Position numbers and translations under genes: made by a program. From Cryomorphaceae bacterium (GTDB lineage Bacteria > Bacteroidota > Bacteroidia > Flavobacteriales_D > Crocinitomicaceae), in assembly GCA_027483605.1 (NCBI GenBank), contig JAIXUE010000003.1:1-64000 (forward strand): a DNA stretch of 64,000 nucleotides, given 5' to 3'. The notes beneath the pieces are model-generated. The model saw only the letters and a list, made by a program, of their open reading frames with translations, made no database searches and was not told the origin of the DNA. This document shows positions 47,011 through 55,806 of the stretch, piece after piece. Position 1 is the first letter of the stretch. The number at the start of each line of letters is the position of its first letter.

Positions 47011-47970
47011 ATGACAACACCATTATCAAAATATCTCTTCGGGATCTTTATTTTCCTGTTTCTTCAAACGTCGCTTGCGCAACAAACACAAACCATTGCG
47101 TTCTACAATGTAGAAAATCTATTTGACACCATTGATGGCAGCAACGACGACGCCGAGTTTTTGCCAAGTGCCGAAAGCAATTGGAATACAGAGAAGTACA
47201 ACACCAAAATCCAACACATCCGCCAGGTAATGGCTGCGCTCAACATGCCAATGATCATGGGGGTTTGTGAAATCGAAAACAGAAGTGTATTAGCAGATGT
47301 CATTGGCCAAGACAAACGCTACGGAATTGTACACCACGACAGCCCCGACGCACGCGGCATAGACGTCGCTATGCTGTACCGAAAAGACTTACTGCGCTTG
47401 AAAGCTTCTGGAAAAATCCGTTTTACACTTCCCGGCGACAGCATCCCGACTTCCCGCGACATCGTTTGGGCCAAATACCAATACAAAAAAGAATATTTAT
47501 ATGTTTTGGTCAATCACTGTCCGAGCCGCCGCGGTGGCCAAGAAGAGAGCGCAGCCCGGCGCCTGACAGCTGCACAGTATGCCACACAATTCATCGATTC
47601 GATTCAGCGCAGCGAACCCAATGCTAAAATCATCTTTATGGGAGATTTAAATGATCATCCGCAAGATGCTGCTCCACAACTTATTGCAACCAAATTAACA
47701 CCTCAAATTACCAAGGCGAGTGGCCAATTTGGCGGTTCATATAACTACAAAAACGAATGGGACGTGCTCGATCATATCTTTGTGTCTGCCAATGCCCTGA
47801 ACGGAAAAATACAGTTTCAAACTGAAAGCGGCAAAATTCATGACTTTCCTTATTTACTCACCGAGTATAAAGGACAAACTGTTCCAAGCAGAACTTATGC
47901 AGGCCCTAAATATTTAGGAGGTTACTCCGATCACTTGCCCGTATCTATCCAAGTCATCTTACACCCTTAA
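47011..47970 (+). CDS. Exported EEP-family endonuclease/phosphatase-like protein
   Basis: 319 residues with a signal peptide (about 1-24). EEP fold: IAFYNVENLFDT, GVCEIENRSVLADV (metal Glu), LVNHCPSRRGGQEESAARRL, FMGDLNDHPQD and YSDHLPV. This Bacteroidetes subfamily carries the His and Asp of metal-dependent phosphodiesterases and is often annotated as an endonuclease. It converges on a secreted unknown with a four-base overlap. Confidence 0.88.
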   Translation: MTTPLSKYLFGIFIFLFLQTSLAQQTQTIAFYNVENLFDTIDGSNDDAEFLPSAESNWNTEKYNTKIQHIRQVMAALNMPMIMGVCEIENRSVLADVIGQDKRYGIVHHDSPDARGIDVAMLYRKDLLRLKASGKIRFTLPGDSIPTSRDIVWAKYQYKKEYLYVLVNHCPSRRGGQEESAARRLTAAQYATQFIDSIQRSEPNAKIIFMGDLNDHPQDAAPQLIATKLTPQITKASGQFGGSYNYKNEWDVLDHIFVSANALNGKIQFQTESGKIHDFPYLLTEYKGQTVPSRTYAGPKYLGGYSDHLPVSIQVILHP

Positions 47971-49313
47971 TCGAGCTTTGCCGAGGCAGTTTTCAAAGGT
48001 AGTTTTTGCTTGTAGAGAAACTTCTTTTGTGTCGACTCAAAAGGTCGGTAAATGAAATACACTTCGTTGTTGTGCACCCTCACCTTCTCGACATACCTGA
48101 AAGCCAGCTTTACTTTCTGCGTGATCAATCCGGTTTGTAAATCAATGAGGCCAACATAACAATGTCCTTGCTGCTCATATACAGCATAGATTTTTCCGGT
48201 ATGGCGATCTTGTTGAAGGTTTCTCTGAAAACCACTCTGCTTGGCGTGGTAATGATGAGCAATTGGCGTGGAGCGCACAGGTGTGCCGTCGGTCAAAAAT
48301 ACCCGCAAGAGATCTTTGGGGTAATCAAAAATATAAATCGTGTCCTGCACCAAAAACAGTGGAGCGTAAACTGGCTGATAATACAAAGACTGTGTAAAAT
48401 ACGCTGCTCCAACATAAATTTCTGCGTCAATCCCGGTCTGATTTTCTAAATTTTTCGCCCAAAGCTTGGTGCGTACGTCTACCCACTTGTATTCTGATCG
48501 ATACAGCTCCATCATGAGGTCATCTTGGATCTCTACCAGCATTTTATAAGTAGAATCAAGTTGATCTACACTTCCGTATTCAAAAGCGGGATAAACATCG
48601 CTATAACTCGAGTAAAACAAACGTGTTTGATTACTGTCTACTATAGGCACAAGATATTTGAAAAAGTAATCCTTTGGGATGTTTACCAAATGATAATTGC
48701 TATCGATGACTTCTACGCCAAAAACACTTTCAGCTGTCAAGACATGTATGTTACCTCTGAAATCGCGTTTAAGGGCCTGTGCGCGCACTGGAATGGCTAA
48801 AATCGCTGCAGCATGATCTTCTTTAATGACCTGAAGCTGCGCATCTTTTTGCAGGTTTTTGTCATAGGTAAGCAAAATAAGTTCGCCCTGAGCATCTAAT
48901 TCAAAATCGGACACGCTGTATGTTTGAGAAGCGTAGACGGTGTCTGGCTGATTGGGCTTCAAGACCACCTCTTTTTCTACTTGAATACGATCGGCTTTGA
49001 GCGCAATGCGAAGTTGGATGGTATCGGCTGATTCAAAATAAGGTATTTTACGCTTGCCTGTCGGATAAAAAGCATGAGTGAAACTCAAAAAAGCCGCTTC
49101 CCGGTTTGCTGGATTGATTTGTGTCAGGGGCAACACAAGCGATCCATTTGACCTTGAGCTGCCAAAAGCCAAAGTGTCTGAGCCTGAAATAAGCCAGCAT
49201 TGAACGTTGGGGATGCTATCTTTTGTTTGGAGATCAGTAAAGGTGCACTTTAGGGCTTGAGAAAAGCCCATCAAGCTAAAAAGCACAAAGAATATCAACC
49301 AGAACAGCCGCAT
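47967..49313 (-). CDS. Secreted protein of unknown function, carboxypeptidase-regulatory-like start
   Basis: 448 residues with a signal peptide (about 1-20). The first domain (about 22-110) resembles a carboxypeptidase-regulatory-like beta sandwich (CTFTDLQTKDSIPNVQCWLI...). The rest is beta-rich, with propeller-like blades and no T9SS sorting domain. No enzyme motif was seen. Its neighbours do not suggest a task. Confidence 0.65.
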   Translation of the reverse strand: MRLFWLIFFVLFSLMGFSQALKCTFTDLQTKDSIPNVQCWLISGSDTLAFGSSRSNGSLVLPLTQINPANREAAFLSFTHAFYPTGKRKIPYFESADTIQLRIALKADRIQVEKEVVLKPNQPDTVYASQTYSVSDFELDAQGELILLTYDKNLQKDAQLQVIKEDHAAAILAIPVRAQALKRDFRGNIHVLTAESVFGVEVIDSNYHLVNIPKDYFFKYLVPIVDSNQTRLFYSSYSDVYPAFEYGSVDQLDSTYKMLVEIQDDLMMELYRSEYKWVDVRTKLWAKNLENQTGIDAEIYVGAAYFTQSLYYQPVYAPLFLVQDTIYIFDYPKDLLRVFLTDGTPVRSTPIAHHYHAKQSGFQRNLQQDRHTGKIYAVYEQQGHCYVGLIDLQTGLITQKVKLAFRYVEKVRVHNNEVYFIYRPFESTQKKFLYKQKLPLKTASAKLD

Positions 49314-49351
49314 ATTAGTAATGATGCAAAGCTCAGTAGGTTTTCACAATT

Positions 49352-50425
49352 TTAGCAGACTTTCTGCACCCAATGCATGGTATCGGCGATTTCACCTGAC
49401 TTTACACCATCGAGATGTGCTTTTATTCTCAAGGAAATTTCGCGGGTTTCGAGTGCTGGGAGCATGATTTTCTCGTCGCGGTAACCAATAAGCGCAATAG
49501 GAGCAATGGTAGCGGCTGTGCCTGCACCAAAAGCTTCTTGAAGTTTTCCGGATTTAGCCGCTTCAATGATTTCGGCAACGGTTACTTTGCGCTCTTCTAC
49601 AGGAATACCCCAATGGCGTGCAAGTTCTAGCACTGTTTTCTTGGTGGTACCGCGCAAAATGGTATCGGCATCTTCTGTGGGCGTAATGATTTTGTTATCC
49701 ATGACAAAAACGATGTTCATGGTGCCAGATTCTTCAATGAAAGTATGGGTTTTGGCGTCTGTCCAGACCAATTGATGAAAGCCTTGTTGTTGAGCGAGTT
49801 TGGCTGGGTACAATGAAGCGCCATAGTTGCCTGCAGCCTTTGCTCGGCCCACCCCACCCTCGGCTGCCCGAGTGTAGTGTTCTTCAATTTTGACACGAAC
49901 GGGCTCGGCATAATAGGCGCCTACCGGAGAATTAATGATGACAAATTTATAGTTGTCAGAGGGTTTGATGCCGACAAACTCGTCGGTGGCAAACATAAAT
50001 GGGCGAATGTATAAGGCGTATCCGGGCTTGTTAGTTACCCAATTTGCGTCGGTGGCAACAAGCTGCTTCACGGCTTGTAAAAACAATTCTTCAGGAATTT
50101 CGGGCATGCACATGCGCGCTGCCGATTCGGCAAAACGACGTGCATTGAGCTCGGGTCTAAATAAAACAACTTCGTTGTCTTTGTTGCGATAGGCTTTCAT
50201 GCCCTCAAAGATGGATTGTCCATAATGAATGGCAGACATCGCTGGGTGCATGTCTATCGGGCCAAAGGGCAAAATTTCTCCTTGCTGCCATGCGCCATTG
50301 GCATATTCCATCACAAACATGTGATCGGCAAAGATTTTTCCGAAAGGGAGGTTGTCCCAATCAACAGAGAGCAACTGACTGTTGGTATTGTGCGTGACGG
50401 GAAATGAAGCGTGAACTCCTGACAT
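49352..50425 (-). CDS. ilvE: Branched-chain amino acid aminotransferase
   Basis: 357 residues of the class IV (BCAT type II) fold. GPIDMHPAMSAIHYGQSIFEGMKAY, AKAAGNYGASLYPAKLAQQQGF with the PLP lysine region, FIEESGTMNIVFV and ILRGTTKKTVLELA. It interconverts branched-chain amino acids and 2-oxo acids. It starts divergently from recQ with 89 bp between. Confidence 0.95.
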   Translation of the reverse strand: MSGVHASFPVTHNTNSQLLSVDWDNLPFGKIFADHMFVMEYANGAWQQGEILPFGPIDMHPAMSAIHYGQSIFEGMKAYRNKDNEVVLFRPELNARRFAESAARMCMPEIPEELFLQAVKQLVATDANWVTNKPGYALYIRPFMFATDEFVGIKPSDNYKFVIINSPVGAYYAEPVRVKIEEHYTRAAEGGVGRAKAAGNYGASLYPAKLAQQQGFHQLVWTDAKTHTFIEESGTMNIVFVMDNKIITPTEDADTILRGTTKKTVLELARHWGIPVEERKVTVAEIIEAAKSGKLQEAFGAGTAATIAPIALIGYRDEKIMLPALETREISLRIKAHLDGVKSGEIADTMHWVQKVC

Positions 50426-50479
50426 AAACGTGTTAATTGATGCGCGAATATACAGCTAAATCACCGAGCACACAACTTA

Positions 50480-50510
50480 TTGACCTTATTAAAAGCAATC
50501 CTTAACTTTG
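50480..50510 (+). promoter_or_regulatory. Promoter of recQ; leaderless start
   Basis: TTG at 50480-50482 and TAACTTTG at 50503-50510, 20 bp apart. The ATG at 50515 begins four bases after the box, so the transcript should have no or nearly no leader. Confidence 0.65.
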
Positions 50511-50514
50511 TGTC

Positions 50515-52380
50515 ATGCACGCCTACATACAAGCCTTAGAAATCCTTCAAAAGCATTGGGGCTTTACTGCATTTAGAACCAGTCAAGAACCAATTGTGCG
50601 TGCGGCCCTTGCAGGTCAAGATACCCTCGCGTTGCTCCCTACCGGCGGAGGCAAGTCTATTTGTTTTCAAGTGCCTGGTTTGCAGCGAGAAGGACTTTGC
50701 TTGGTGATTTCCCCACTCATTGCACTCATGCAAGATCAGGTCGAAAACCTCAATAAACGCGGCTTGCGTGCCAAAGCCATTACAAGTGGGCTTAGCTATC
50801 GAGAGATTGATCATATTCTTGATAATGCTCGGTTTGGTGGCCTTGATTTTTTATATACCTCTCCCGAACGCATCCAATCAGCACTATTTGTGGAGCGCTT
50901 CAAACGCATGAAAATCTCTTTGTTAGTTGTTGATGAAGCGCATTGTATTTCTGAATGGGGCCATGACTTTCGGCCAGCCTTTCGTCAAATTGCCAAGTTG
51001 CGACAACTCCAACCCGAAGTACCCATTTTAGCACTTACCGCAACGGCAACCAAAGCGGTGCAGCAAGATATCTGCCTGCAATTAGAAATGCCCAAAGCAC
51101 AGGTGCTTGAAGCGTCTTTCGCTAGAGATAATCTACAGTATCTTGTCCGCCCTGCACAAAATAAAATACAAGAAATCTTAGCGCTTTGCCAAAGAGAAAA
51201 AGGAACGGGTATTGTGTATTGCCAAACCCGGCGCTCGGTCAAGGAAGTAGCTCGTGTTTTACTCGCCAATGGATTGCGCTGCGGTATTTACCATGGCGGA
51301 CTGAGCGCCGAAGAGCGCAGTAAGAGTCTGCGTGCATGGCTCACAGATAAAAGCCAAATTATGGTCGCCACCAACGCATTTGGCATGGGCATAGACAAGC
51401 CTGACGTCCGTTTTGTACTGCATTATGAAATACCGACTTCTCCTGAAGCATACTTTCAAGAAGCGGGTCGTGGCGGTCGGGATGGCCTCCCTGCCTACGC
51501 ACTGCTTTTACATGAACCCAAAGATTTTGAGCAAATGCAGCAGCAGCTCGACAAAAGCTTCCCAAGTGCCGAACGGGTTGTATTTGTGTACCGTGCCATC
51601 TGTAATTTCTTAAAAATAGCCATAGGTTCGGGTAAAGATGAGACCTATCCGTTTGACTTGAAAACTTTTTGTCAAACTTTTGAGCTGCCCGAAGACGAAG
51701 TATACTACGCACTCAAGATCTTAGCGCACAATGGCAATTTAACGCTAGACGAAGCCTTTTTTCAGCCCACGCGCCTTCAGTTTATTGTCAGTAATGAAGT
51801 GTTGTATAATTTTCAGATCCAGCACGAAGCGTACTACACCCTTTGTGCAACTTTAGTCCGTAGTTATCCGGGTATTTTTGATCAAATGACCCGCCTTCAC
51901 GAAGATCAAATCATCCAAAGACTAAAAACAACTCCACAGCGTTTTGAAGAGCAACTAGACTTCATGCAAAAAAATGGCATCATCGAACTGAGTAAAAAAA
52001 GCAACCTTCCCCTGCTCTATTTTACAAGCGAAAGGCTCCCGGAGTCTTACCTTCAGCTCAAACCCCAAATTTACCTCGAGCGCAAGAATGCTGCACAAGA
52101 CAAATTGTTGGCCATGCAGCGCTACTGTCAAGTTCCTACTTGCCGCGCCCAACAACTCATTAGCTATTTTGGACAAAGCATCACTACTTGTGGTCAGTGC
52201 GACGTCTGTTTACCTAGAACCTTAGACGAAAAAGCATTGCTGGCTTTTCTCAACGAGCCCCGCAGTATTTTAGATCTCGAAGCACACTTTTTATGTGCCA
52301 AGACCGAACTAGAGCCACTGATCAGGCCGCATTTACTCACAGAAAAAATCAAGTTCAAAGCGGGAAAATTCTACCTCTAA
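50515..52380 (+). CDS. recQ: RecQ-family ATP-dependent DNA helicase
   Basis: 621 residues. Walker A LLPTGGGKS (about residue 42), DEAH in VVDEAHCISEWGHDFR, ALTATA, and QEAGRGGRDG motif VI. A four-Cys zinc site CQVPTC ... CGQCDVC follows (about 540-565). The HRDC domain present in many RecQ is absent; the C-terminus is a short winged-helix-like tail. It unwinds DNA 3' to 5' in recombination and repair. The stop is 9 bp before comEC. Confidence 0.95.
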   Translation: MHAYIQALEILQKHWGFTAFRTSQEPIVRAALAGQDTLALLPTGGGKSICFQVPGLQREGLCLVISPLIALMQDQVENLNKRGLRAKAITSGLSYREIDHILDNARFGGLDFLYTSPERIQSALFVERFKRMKISLLVVDEAHCISEWGHDFRPAFRQIAKLRQLQPEVPILALTATATKAVQQDICLQLEMPKAQVLEASFARDNLQYLVRPAQNKIQEILALCQREKGTGIVYCQTRRSVKEVARVLLANGLRCGIYHGGLSAEERSKSLRAWLTDKSQIMVATNAFGMGIDKPDVRFVLHYEIPTSPEAYFQEAGRGGRDGLPAYALLLHEPKDFEQMQQQLDKSFPSAERVVFVYRAICNFLKIAIGSGKDETYPFDLKTFCQTFELPEDEVYYALKILAHNGNLTLDEAFFQPTRLQFIVSNEVLYNFQIQHEAYYTLCATLVRSYPGIFDQMTRLHEDQIIQRLKTTPQRFEEQLDFMQKNGIIELSKKSNLPLLYFTSERLPESYLQLKPQIYLERKNAAQDKLLAMQRYCQVPTCRAQQLISYFGQSITTCGQCDVCLPRTLDEKALLAFLNEPRSILDLEAHFLCAKTELEPLIRPHLLTEKIKFKAGKFYL

Positions 52381-52389
52381 TTCTCGCTT

Positions 52390-54225
52390 ATGACCACCCC
52401 TTCTGTTTCAGAAGTGCCAAAACACCAATGGCATTTTTTGCTGGTTTTATTCCCATTTATCCTTGGGATCTACATAGCTGACTACCGTAATTTAACGGAC
52501 GCCATGCTACTTTTTTTCAAGATCATATCATTTTTGAGTTTTTTGCTTTTGTTTTTCAAGTCAGCGAGGCAATTCGGACTTATTTTTTCCTTTCTAGCGC
52601 TTGGTTTTTGGCTTATGTTCAGCAGACAATCGTTGTTCAGACAGCAGCAACACATTCATTTTGACCGAGAAACAATAGGTTTTTTTATTCCCGAGTCTAT
52701 TGAAGAGAAGAGCCAATTTCAAAAAGCAAAAGGTCTTTTTTATTTTGGGAAAGGGCAGCAAAAAAAGTCGATCGGTCTTCAATTGTATGTTTTTACCCAA
52801 ACGCCACTGTCATTAAGGAAGATTTATGGCCTGCACTGTCGTCCTGAATTACTGCAAAACGAGCGCTACCCGGGTGCATTCGATCAAGCGCGGTATTTCG
52901 AATTACAAGGTATCAGTCACCGCGCTTTTGTTCATTCTAGTCAGGTCCGAGCGCTAGCTCAGCAGCGCTTTTCGCCAACAAATTCTTATCTTACTGCTTT
53001 CAAACATCGACTTTCCACGACATTTGTAAGCGCACTCACACCTAGGTCTTCAGCTATTGGCAGAGCACTCATATTAGGAGAGCGCGATGGCATAAACGAG
53101 CAATTGCGTACTTATTTTTTAGCAACGGGTTCCATGCATATTTTGGCGGTTTCAGGCATGCATATTGGACTTTTGATTTTGGCTTTACTCAAGATCTTTG
53201 GTTTCTTTTCTAAATGGGTGAGTCGCAAACAAGCTTTAATGTTGGTATTGCTGCTTGTTTGGTATTATGCCGTATTGACAGGTTTGTCGGCGTCGGTGTT
53301 GCGCAGCGTATTCATGTTTAGCGTTTTGTTAGTGAGTCAGTTGGCGGGCAGGCAAATGAATCCGCTCTCTGCACTCCTTTTTTCTGCTTTTTGTCTTTTG
53401 CTTTATCATCCGCGCTATCTTTTTGACCTTGGCTTTCAGTTGTCTTATTTGGCCATGCTCGGTATTTACCTCTACTACGACGCCATTCGAAACGCTGTTC
53501 AATTCAGATGGCGCATACTGTCTTATTTATGGGAGGGTACAGCGCTCGGCTTGGCTGCTACACTTACCACACTTCCGCTGAGCTTGTATCATTTTCATTT
53601 GTATCCAAACTACGCACAGCTCGCCAATATCTGCCTGATGAGTTTGTCTAGCTTGATTTTAGTAGTGGGTATGTTTTTCCCATTACTGCAGCTACTGCCA
53701 GGTCTTGATCGCCTGAGTGCTGCTGTCTTAGAGACCGCCATTCAATGGATGCTTGCCATCATGCAGTTTTTTAGCGAGGCGCCAGGTGCCTTGGCAAAAG
53801 GATTTGCATTGCCATTTTGGTGGGTTTTACTCTTTTTGCTCGCGACTTTTTACTTTTTTTATGGATCCAGGAGTTGGCAAAAACACCTCGCTCCACTTGG
53901 GCTGGCCACAAGCGTGCTTTTCATGGTGCTGCAGAGGCAACGCGCATTACACGATCGCGAACTTTGTTTTTATCAAAAAGACCGGGTGTTATTGATCAGA
54001 AATGGTGCTAAAGCACTGGCGATCGGACCAAAACCTGAAGAAAAATGTGCTTTTTTGTTGCCGACCCTTGAAATCTATCACAATTGCGAAATCCGCTACA
54101 GGCAGGTCAAAGAAGGCACTACTAAAATAGAGTTGGAAACTTGTAAAATCGGGATTTCTCATCAAAGGAAATATCAAATTACTGTTCAAACCCAAAAGCA
54201 GACTAATAAAATGAAGGTCTATTGA
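52390..54225 (+). CDS. comEC: ComEC/Rec2-family DNA-uptake channel protein
   Basis: 611 residues. Hydrophobic N-terminal helices (about 15-70), a DUF4131-like beta domain (about 75-170), then the competence domain with about seven helices (GRALILGERDGINEQLRTYFLATGSMHILAVSGMHIGLL is the hallmark). The C-terminal metallo-beta-lactamase domain of some ComEC is missing; the short tail is only a beta-rich remnant. It should form the inner-membrane channel for DNA uptake. Confidence 0.9.
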   Translation: MTTPSVSEVPKHQWHFLLVLFPFILGIYIADYRNLTDAMLLFFKIISFLSFLLLFFKSARQFGLIFSFLALGFWLMFSRQSLFRQQQHIHFDRETIGFFIPESIEEKSQFQKAKGLFYFGKGQQKKSIGLQLYVFTQTPLSLRKIYGLHCRPELLQNERYPGAFDQARYFELQGISHRAFVHSSQVRALAQQRFSPTNSYLTAFKHRLSTTFVSALTPRSSAIGRALILGERDGINEQLRTYFLATGSMHILAVSGMHIGLLILALLKIFGFFSKWVSRKQALMLVLLLVWYYAVLTGLSASVLRSVFMFSVLLVSQLAGRQMNPLSALLFSAFCLLLYHPRYLFDLGFQLSYLAMLGIYLYYDAIRNAVQFRWRILSYLWEGTALGLAATLTTLPLSLYHFHLYPNYAQLANICLMSLSSLILVVGMFFPLLQLLPGLDRLSAAVLETAIQWMLAIMQFFSEAPGALAKGFALPFWWVLLFLLATFYFFYGSRSWQKHLAPLGLATSVLFMVLQRQRALHDRELCFYQKDRVLLIRNGAKALAIGPKPEEKCAFLLPTLEIYHNCEIRYRQVKEGTTKIELETCKIGISHQRKYQITVQTQKQTNKMKVY

Positions 54226-54235
54226 GCAAGAATTT

Positions 54236-54243
54236 TATCTTTG
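54236..54243 (+). promoter_or_regulatory. -7 box of rhodanese-dedA
   Basis: TATCTTTG matches TAnnTTTG exactly, 15 bp before the rhodanese ATG at 54259. The nearest TTG is too close (11 bp). Confidence 0.5.
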
Positions 54244-54258
54244 CTAAAATTTGAAATC

Positions 54259-54576
54259 ATGAAAATGCTCAGTCCGAAGACTGTTCTTCAGGCGCTCGAA
54301 GCGCAAAACAGTTGTTGCCTAATCGATATACGTGAACCCTATGAATTACTCAACTGTAAAATAGATTGTCCGTCGGTACCGATGGCTACTTTTGCCGCAG
54401 CATATCCGCAATACCAACATTACGAACAAGTCGTGCTCATGTGCCAGTCTGGAAAGCGCGCCGAAGCGCTTGCTAATTTCATGGAGACCGAATTCAAAGC
54501 CGCAAATATTTGTGTTTTAGAAGGCGGTATCAATGCTTGGATTGAGCAAAACGCACCCCAAATCACCTGTCAATAA
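54259..54576 (+). CDS. Rhodanese-like domain protein
   Basis: 105 residues from ATG 54259; the open frame extends to 54241 but that overlaps the promoter. Rhodanese signatures: LIDIREPYELLNCKI, catalytic Cys in VVLMCQSGKRAE, and VLEGGINAW. It may move sulfane sulfur; the acceptor is unknown. The DedA gene begins directly after its stop. Confidence 0.9.
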   Translation: MKMLSPKTVLQALEAQNSCCLIDIREPYELLNCKIDCPSVPMATFAAAYPQYQHYEQVVLMCQSGKRAEALANFMETEFKAANICVLEGGINAWIEQNAPQITCQ

Positions 54577-55245
54577 ATGAACGCAGTTAGTCAGCTCCTC
54601 GATTTCATCTTGCATATCGACAATTACCTTTTCTTGCTTATCCAAGATTACGGCATTTGGGTTTACGCCATTTTGTTTTTGATTGTTTTTGTTGAAACAG
54701 GCTTGGTTTTCATGCCTTTACTACCCGGAGACTCCCTGCTTTTTGCGGCGGGATCTTTTTGTGCAGGTGTGCAGATAGACAACGAATTGGCGCAACTGAA
54801 TTTGTGGATCGTTTTAGGTTTGCTCATTGTTGCAGCCATTTTGGGTGATGCTCTGAACTTTTGGATTGGTCAAAAATATGGTCGCAAACTCGCTGGGCTC
54901 AAAATCGGCCGCTATGCCCTACTCAAAGAAAAACACCTGCAGCAAACGCAAGAATTCTTCGAGAAACACGGTTCCAAAACTATTATCATTGCACGCTTTG
55001 TACCCATTGTGCGCACATTTGCACCTTTCACTGCCGGTTTGGCCAACATGCGTTACAGTATCTTTTTGAAATTCAACATTATTGGTGGCATCGGCTGGGT
55101 CTTGAGTCTTACGCTTTTGGGTTATTTCTTTGGCAACCTTCCCATTGTTCGAGACAACTTTGAAACCGTTATTTTCGGCATCATTGGTTTGTCTTTACTC
55201 CCGATGCTACTTGCTATTGTAAAAGAAAAAATGGCTAAGCGTTGA
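54577..55245 (+). CDS. DedA-family membrane protein
   Basis: 222 residues. Typical DedA (SNARE-assoc/VTT) features: GLVFMPLLPGDSLLFAAG, an amphipathic middle, FFEKHGSKTIIIARFVPIVRTFAPFTAGLANM, and NIIGGIGWVLSLTLLGYFFG. About five membrane helices. DedA proteins act as lipid scramblases or flippases for undecaprenyl or phospholipid and maintain membrane integrity. It ends overlapping the next minus-strand gene by 11 bp. Confidence 0.93.
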   Translation: MNAVSQLLDFILHIDNYLFLLIQDYGIWVYAILFLIVFVETGLVFMPLLPGDSLLFAAGSFCAGVQIDNELAQLNLWIVLGLLIVAAILGDALNFWIGQKYGRKLAGLKIGRYALLKEKHLQQTQEFFEKHGSKTIIIARFVPIVRTFAPFTAGLANMRYSIFLKFNIIGGIGWVLSLTLLGYFFGNLPIVRDNFETVIFGIIGLSLLPMLLAIVKEKMAKR

Positions 55246-55759
55246 AACGCTGAAACTCATTTTGCAAATACGAACGGCATATCTCTGTCGGAAACTGTTC
55301 TATTTGCGCAGCAATCTCTAAAATTTTTGCAGCCAAATCTGTCGCGCTAGCCTGTGCATCTAAGGTGTTGGCAGCCATATTGACAACACGCAGCACCTCT
55401 TCTTTTGCTTGAATCAGCATTAGCCAGCCCTGGGGCGATACAAAAAGCTGTTGGGCAATATTGTGTTCAAATTCTTCTCTGACGGTCTTGACAAGTAAAC
55501 TTTGTTGGGTTCGGGCGTTGTTGGTCACTTGTAGGGTGCGCAGCGTGAGGTTGGCAGGTGAAATGCGATCGAGTAGTAAAATACAGCGCTGATACGCTTC
55601 GAGCTTGCTTGGAAGGAAATAATTTTGACGCTGCAAACTGAGTTCGGTCTGGAGCTGCACGAGGCTTTGGTCGTGCTGGCGCTTGAGAAACAAATAAACG
55701 ATTGTCACCATAGCCAAACTGACCAACAGAAATGAAATAACCACAAAAATGAGTTCCAT
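55235..55759 (-). CDS. Membrane-anchored coiled-coil protein of unknown function
   Basis: 174 residues. One N-terminal membrane helix (about 3-24), then a helical coiled-coil-like region rich in Gln/Leu (about 28-50), and an all-helical rest. No named family is recognised. It lies between dedA and the symporter, on the opposite strand. Confidence 0.7.
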   Translation of the reverse strand: MELIFVVISFLLVSLAMVTIVYLFLKRQHDQSLVQLQTELSLQRQNYFLPSKLEAYQRCILLLDRISPANLTLRTLQVTNNARTQQSLLVKTVREEFEHNIAQQLFVSPQGWLMLIQAKEEVLRVVNMAANTLDAQASATDLAAKILEIAAQIEQFPTEICRSYLQNEFQRFNA

Positions 55760-55806
55760 ACGTATTTTTTTGAGGCAAATATAGTGCTTTGCGCTATTTT
55801 TACTTC

